NCBI GenBank assembly: GCA_963786195.1
Contig: CAWAYH010000002.1
Coordinates: 434,001-498,000 of the forward strand
Direction of reading: 5' to 3'
DNA length: 64,000 nt
Origin: CAWAYH01 sp963786195
GTDB lineage: Bacteria > Acidobacteriota > Vicinamibacteria > Vicinamibacterales > 2-12-FULL-66-21
This document shows positions 59,721-64,000 of this stretch, piece by piece. The position numbers and the translations under genes are program-made. Below the pieces are notes generated by a model. It made no database searches. It was not told the origin of the DNA and saw only the letters and a list, made by a program, of their open reading frames with translations. Within the stretch, counting starts at the first letter, position 1; each line of letters begins with the position of its first letter.

Positions 59721-60590
59721 CTACGGCGGCGGCGGCTCGATGTGAATGATCGCATCCGCAATCTGCGGATACTTCTGCATCAGCCGATCCTTGACGACGT
59801 GCGACAGGCGATGGGCTTCGTACAGCGTCGTGTCGCCGTGGAACCAGACGTGCAGATCGAGGAACGTGTAGTCGAGCGATCCGCGGGTCCTGATCTGATG
59901 GCATCCCACGACTTCGGGTACGCTCATCACGACGCGCCGGATGTCATCCTCGCCCATCACGACGCGATCGGCGAGGATGCCTGACGCGCTCCGGGCGATC
60001 TCGATGCCCGCGCGCGCGATGAAGATCGCGATCAGCAGGCCACCCAGCGGATCGAGCCAGGGATACCCCAGCGCGACGCCTGCGAGCGACACGAGCACGG
60101 CGCACGACGTCAGCACGTCGCTCTGGGTGTGCGCCGCGTCGGCGAGCAGCAGCTCGCTGTGCAGCTCACGCCCCCGCGCGGATTCGTACCGCACGACGGC
60201 GATATTGACGGCGAGCGTGGCGAGCATGACGCCGAAGCTGAGCCACGTCACTTCCGGAGATCCGCCGCTGCGCAGGCGGACGATTGCCCCGCGCGAGACT
60301 TCGAGGACGACAATGCACAGGAACACGAAGATGCCGCCGGCCGCGAGCGTCTCGTACTTGCGGTGGCCGTATGGATGATCTTCGTCCGCCGGCTTGCGTG
60401 AGGCGTTCAGCCCCACGAGCCCCATGATGTTGGACGCGGAGTCGGTCAGAGAGTGGAAGCCGTCGGAAATGACGCTGACGGCTCCAGTCGAGTAGCCGAG
60501 CAGCAGCTTCGCGCCGGCAACGGCGAGGTTCAGCGCGAGGACGCGGCCGAGGACGCGGGCTAGAACAGTCGCGCGTGCGGGAGCGGCCAC
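59721..60590 (-). CDS. Cation diffusion facilitator (CDF) metal transporter
   Basis: Intact, 289 residues from the GTG at 60590. Six membrane helices. The two HxxxD metal sites are in SDGFHSLTDSASN and LADAAHTQSDVLTS; PADEDHPYGHRKYETLAAGG is the usual loop between helices 2 and 3. The C-terminal cytoplasmic domain (RTRGSLDYTFLDLHVWFHGD) ends HIEPPPP. CDF proteins export Zn2+, Fe2+, Mn2+ or Co2+ for H+. The start overlaps the signal peptidase gene by 31 bp, so the two are coupled. Confidence 0.9.
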   Translation of the reverse strand: MAAPARATVLARVLGRVLALNLAVAGAKLLLGYSTGAVSVISDGFHSLTDSASNIMGLVGLNASRKPADEDHPYGHRKYETLAAGGIFVFLCIVVLEVSRGAIVRLRSGGSPEVTWLSFGVMLATLAVNIAVVRYESARGRELHSELLLADAAHTQSDVLTSCAVLVSLAGVALGYPWLDPLGGLLIAIFIARAGIEIARSASGILADRVVMGEDDIRRVVMSVPEVVGCHQIRTRGSLDYTFLDLHVWFHGDTTLYEAHRLSHVVKDRLMQKYPQIADAIIHIEPPPP

Positions 60591-61252
60591 CAGCGGAGCT
60601 GCACCTTCCCGGTGATGTACTTCTTCGGCACGTACTTCCAGTCCCGGCTGTCGGAGCTGCTGTTCCGGTGGTCGCCCATCACGAAGTAATAGCCCTCCGG
60701 GACGACCTCGGGCCCCCAATCGTCGTGGCTGCGGTATTCGGCCAGCACGTAGTCGTCGTCGATCCGAACGTCATTCCGGTAGACACGTCCGTCGACGATG
60801 CGCACCTGATCGCCTTCCTTGGCAATCACGCGCTTGACGAACGTCTTCTGCGGATTGACCGGGTAGTAGAGCATCACGATGTCGCCGATCTGCGGCTCTT
60901 CGAAGAAGCAGTAGGCTGCCTTGTTCACGATCAGCCTGTCCTGGTCGGCCAGCGTCGGCGCCATGCTTTGACCGTCGACGCGCGCTACCTGGAATCCGAA
61001 CGTCAAAATCAGCGTGGCGTAGACGGCCGCCGATGCGAGCGTCTTGAACCACGCCACGACTTCCTCCGCGATCCGTCCGGCAAGGGACGCACCATCCGTA
61101 CCGGCGCCGGCGTCAGGCTGGGGAACCGGTGGAACCGCCGTCGGCGGCAGTGCCAGGGGATCGTTCACCACGGGCGCCTCCGGCGCGGGCGCCTGCGCAC
61201 AGGACAGCGGCGTCTGCAACTCTCGGTAGCGGTCATCGTCAGTGTCGTTCAT
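60560..61252 (-). CDS. lepB: Signal peptidase I (copy 1)
   Basis: Intact, 230 residues. A Pro-rich cytoplasmic N-terminus (60 residues) precedes one membrane helix (VYATLILTFGFQVARVDG). The catalytic Ser is in GQSMAPTLADQDRLIVNK, the Lys in KTFVKRVIAKEGDQVRIVDG, and YYFVMGDHRNSSSDSRDWKY is box E. Cleaves exported pre-proteins. It lies directly downstream of a second lepB copy with a 61-bp gap; the two share most of the catalytic domain. Confidence 0.92.
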   Translation of the reverse strand: MNDTDDDRYRELQTPLSCAQAPAPEAPVVNDPLALPPTAVPPVPQPDAGAGTDGASLAGRIAEEVVAWFKTLASAAVYATLILTFGFQVARVDGQSMAPTLADQDRLIVNKAAYCFFEEPQIGDIVMLYYPVNPQKTFVKRVIAKEGDQVRIVDGRVYRNDVRIDDDYVLAEYRSHDDWGPEVVPEGYYFVMGDHRNSSSDSRDWKYVPKKYITGKVQLRWWPLPHARLF

Positions 61253-61313
61253 CGCCTCGGCTACTCGGACGGCAACGGCGAGCTTCAGTGCGAGGAGGGG
61301 CTGGTCGAGGCCA

Positions 61314-62096
61314 CTAGAACAGGCGCGCCTGCGGGAGCGGCCACCAGCGCAGCTGCACTTTCCCGATGATGTACTTCTTCGGCACGTAACCCCAGTGGCG
61401 GCTGTCGGAGCTGTTGTTCCGGTGATCGCCCATCACGAAGTAATACCCTTCGGGAACGATCTGCGGACCCCAGTCGTCGTGGCTTCGATATTCCGCCGGC
61501 ACGAAGGCGTCGTCCATCGGCACGTCGTTGCGATAGACGCGTCCGTCGACGATGCGGATCTGATCGCCTTCTTCCGCGATGATGCGCTTGACGAACGACT
61601 TGTCCGGGTTGTTCGGGTAGTAGAGCATCACGATGTCGCCGATCACCGGCTCGCCGATCCGATAGGCCAGCTTGTTGACGATCAGGCGGTCCTGATCGGC
61701 GAGCGTCGGCGCCATGCTCTGACCTTCGACCCGTGCCACCTGAAATCCGAACGTCACGATGAGCGTCGCGTAGACCGCGGCCGATGCCAGCGTCTTCAGC
61801 CAGGCGACGACTTCTTCGACGATGCGATTCACGCCGAAAGCGCTCGAGCCGTGACCGATCGGTGTTCCGCCGAGCCGCGTCTCGACAGGAACGCGACCCG
61901 TCGGGGACGGCGCGTCCCGCCATCGCCGGCACGGGCTCGGCCGCCACGAGGGGCTCCGGCGCGACCATCGGGTCCGTGCCGGAACCGGCGGCAGTGCCGC
62001 AATGTCGACGAATCCGTCTGCGGCGTCGGCTCCCAGGCATGGTCGGGGGCTGACGGCGGGAGGTGGCGCGTAAGGGTCGTGTGTGTTGTCGCTCAT
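61314..62096 (-). CDS. lepB: Signal peptidase I (copy 2), N-terminal region possibly out of frame
   Basis: About 260 residues. GQSMAPTLADQDRLIVNKLA, KSFVKRIIAEEGDQIRIVDG and YYFVMGDHRNNSSDSRHWGY give all type I signal peptidase boxes, nearly identical to the copy at 60560. Between residues about 40 and 70 the current frame is Arg-rich, whereas the neighbouring frame reads PMVAPEPLVAAEPVPAMAGR, like copy 1's Pro-rich tail; two compensating indels in the disordered N-terminus are likely. The ATG overlaps the response regulator's TGA. Confidence 0.88.
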   Translation of the reverse strand: MSDNTHDPYAPPPAVSPRPCLGADAADGFVDIAALPPVPARTRWSRRSPSWRPSPCRRWRDAPSPTGRVPVETRLGGTPIGHGSSAFGVNRIVEEVVAWLKTLASAAVYATLIVTFGFQVARVEGQSMAPTLADQDRLIVNKLAYRIGEPVIGDIVMLYYPNNPDKSFVKRIIAEEGDQIRIVDGRVYRNDVPMDDAFVPAEYRSHDDWGPQIVPEGYYFVMGDHRNNSSDSRHWGYVPKKYIIGKVQLRWWPLPQARLF

Positions 62097-62874
62097 AACC
62101 TCAGATACTCGCGGAGCCGTTTGGTTTGCGATCGGCTCACGGGAATCTCGCTGCCCTTGGCATCACGCATCTTGAGGATGAAGTTGCGGCTGAACCAGGG
62201 CACGATCTCCTTGATTTTATTGATATTTACCAGATGCGAGCGATGGACCCGCCAGAACACGCCGGGGTCGAGCCGCGCCTGCAATTCATCCAGTGTCCGA
62301 TAGTTGGACGTTCCTGACAAGCTGTTCGTTACGACTGTAATTACGTCGTCTTCGACCGAAGCGTGTACCACTTCGTCGGTCTGGATCAGCAGGAACCGGT
62401 CGCCCACCTTGACGGCCAGCTGGTCGACGACGGTCCTGCCGGTCCCCCAGCGCTTGAAGGAGCTCGGTCCAGCTCGCCGCCGGACGGCCTCGGCGGGGCG
62501 GTCTGACTGAATACGCCGGCGAACCCGGTCCACTGCGGTGACGAGCCGTTCGGCTTCGACCGGTTTCAGCAGGTAATCCACCGCGTTGACGTCGAAGGCT
62601 TCGATCGCATGCGGTCGAATGCGGTGACGAACACGAGTTGGGAATCGACGCCAGTCCGGACCAGCCGCCGAGCGACTTCGAATCCGGTCAGTCCCGGCAT
62701 CTGCACGTCGAGCATCACCATGTCCGGCTATGGTCTTCGATGACCCGGAGGGCCTCGACGCCGTTGCCAGCCTGACCGACGACCTCGACACCCTCGATCT
62801 GTCCGAGCAGGAAGCACAGCTCATCCCTCGCCAGCTGCTCGTCGTCGACGACCACGGTCCGCAGACGCGTCCAT
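62093..62874 (-). CDS. LytTR-family response regulator, frameshifted
   Basis: About 260 residues. From the ATG at 62874: RLRTVVVDDEQLARDELCFL, LDVQMPGLTGFEVARRLVRT and FVTAFDRHAIEAFDVNAVDY then LLKPV form the receiver, with breaks near 62728 and 62610. The LytTR DNA-binding domain is clean: VVHASVEDDVITVVTNSLSG, FWRVHRSHLVNINKIKEIVP, and terminal RSQTKRLREYLRL. It pairs with the kinase ending 1 bp upstream and reads through into lepB by an ATGA overlap. Confidence 0.87.
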
Positions 62875-62875
62875 G

Positions 62876-64000
62876 TCAGGCGGAGATCCTCGTCGGAACG
62901 ATCAGCTCCGGGATCACGATTCGTGCGCAGGTGCCTTCACCTGGCACACTGTCGAGCTGGAGCTGGTAGTTCGCGCCGTAGATCACTCGCAGCCGCTCGT
63001 TCACGTTGCGCAGCCCGATGCCTCTCCTCTTTCGGCATGCGCTCGGTCCGCTCGGCCTGTCCCGGGCTGACGCCCACACCGTTGTCGATGATGTCGATGA
63101 TCGCGTGACCCTCATGGCGGACGCTGCGGATCGTGATTTGTCCCGCGCCGAGCTTCGGCGCCAGTCCGTGCTTGATCGAGTTCTCGACGAGTGGCTGCAG
63201 AAGCATGCTGGGGACCACCACGTCGAGGCTATCGGGGTCGATGGCCTTCTCGATGATCAGCTTGGATCCGAACCGGACGGCCTCGATGTCGAGGTATTCA
63301 TCGATCGCCTCGAGCTCTTCGCGGAGCGTGACGAAATGTTCCTGGATCTCAGCAGCCGCCGCAGCAGGCCCGACAGCTTGACGATCAGCATCCGCGCGGT
63401 CTCGGGCTGCGATCGGATCAGCGACGAGATCGACGTCAGCGTGTTGAACAGGAAATGCGGATTGATCTGGCTGGCCAGCGCTTCGACCCGCGCCGTCATC
63501 AGCAGCTTTTCCTGTTCCTGGAGCCGGTGCTCGATGCGCGCGCTGTTCCAGATCTTGATCGGAATCGCCACGCACAGGACTGTCGCCAGAACGACCAGCG
63601 CGTAGCAGCCATGCGGTCGGCGGGTCGATGGTAGAAGATGCGAACGCGCCGAAGCGATGGCCGAGCGCCTGTCGATCAGCTCGAGCCCGATCGGCGCCGC
63701 GAGCAGAATCACGACCCAGTCGATCTGGAAGCGTCGGACGAGCCGCCATACGTTGCGATGCAGGTCGGTGAAGAAGAGCGGCGAGAAATGCCAGATCGCT
63801 TCCTTCGGACAGATCTCGCGCAGGCCGCCGCCGGCAAAGCCGCAGCCGATCGCGAACGGCAGCGCAATCCATTCGCCGGCGACGAGGGCCGGGATGCCGA
63901 CCATGGTGCCGACGATGCGCCGGCATACGGGCCCGCCAGCAGGCCGGCGAGAAACGATCCGGCGAGCGTCAGGTCGGCCGCCTTGTAGTCGAGCAGCAGG
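62876..64000 (-). CDS. LytS-type sensor histidine kinase, partial (5' end off window), frameshifted
   Basis: The visible part begins within a 5TM-LYT domain (LLLDYKAADLTLAGSFLAGL; GEWIALPFAIGCGFAGGGLR). A linker (EQEKLLMTARVEALASQIN) leads to the His-kinase box NPHFLFNTLTSISSLIRSQP; after a break near 63350 the frame gives FVTLREELEAIDEYLDIEAV and the ATPase N-box MLLQPLVENSIKHGLAPKLG, DIIDNGVGVSPGQAERTERM, then in a further frame GIGLRNVNERLRVIYGANYQ. Partner of the LytTR regulator; such pairs often sense wall or membrane stress or pyruvate. Its TGA lies 1 bp before the regulator's ATG. Confidence 0.87.

Overview
The window is GC-rich, mostly coding DNA without rRNA, CRISPR or prophage structural genes. 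The gene families point to an acidobacterium, probably of the Vicinamibacteria type (inference): the C-terminal part of a VWFA-related acidobacterial protein, a TonB receptor with a carboxypeptidase-regulatory N-terminus, a bactofilin, a CarD regulator, a five-gene glycoside hydrolase/sensor-kinase block and a Kdp operon headed by its own porin. No taxonomic marker gene is present, so the assignment is tentative.

Layout. 1-4380 (minus strand) is an operon of glycosyltransferase, PqqD/RRE-like protein with a membrane segment and Thr-rich tail, HprK-like kinase, PF14907-type nucleotidyltransferase and DinB-like protein. 4.5-10.7 kb holds a DUF2079 membrane protein, a headless VWFA-related fragment, an arginase-fold protein, a GNAT acetyltransferase, bactofilin, a SUI1 protein and DUF1810. 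10.64-12.48 kb is a small island between a tRNA-Leu gene and a copy of that gene's 3' half. 12.5-27.7 kb carries a TonB receptor, GH3, methyltransferase, GH29, a Ser/Thr kinase, a cupredoxin plus outer-membrane protein, GH20, DUF2306 and a second methyltransferase. 27.7-33.9 kb has HD-GYP and HEAT proteins, an HtrA-like protease and a KdpD-Usp protein. 34.0-46.2 kb holds porin-kdpFABC, a CPA2 antiporter, kdpE, a DUF4118 histidine kinase, gamma-glutamyltransferase and a TPR-like protein. 46.3-58.9 kb holds MFS, ATP-grasp ligase, methyltransferase, carD, plsC, DUF4126, an Ig-like exported protein, OPT transporter, rex, moaC, 2-hydroxyacid dehydrogenase and acyl-CoA synthetase. 58.9-64 kb holds a four-helix-bundle gene inside a repeat array, a CDF transporter, two tandem lepB genes and a LytS/LytTR pair cut by the right edge.

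How parts work together. KdpFABC imports K+ with the porin upstream. Its sensor is split: the cytoplasmic KdpD-Usp half is encoded next to the porin, and the DUF4118-GAF-kinase half overlaps kdpE 8 kb away. GH3, GH29 and GH20 with the TonB receptor suggest oligosaccharide use. The left-edge operon looks like a peptide or protein tailoring system: the kinase and nucleotidyltransferase families are those known from lasso-peptide tailoring, but no cyclase or protease is present.

A major caveat: about 30 genes are broken by single-base indels. Breaks cluster (nearly every gene from 12.9-27.7 kb and 46.3-59.4 kb), while other stretches are clean (27.8-33 kb, 34-39.9 kb, 43.8-46.2 kb). At least eleven resolved breaks are one extra G directly before ATC. 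I treat these as probable consensus errors and annotate the full gene span, giving the joined frames. Coordinates of ends that depend on a frame change are good to a few bases only.
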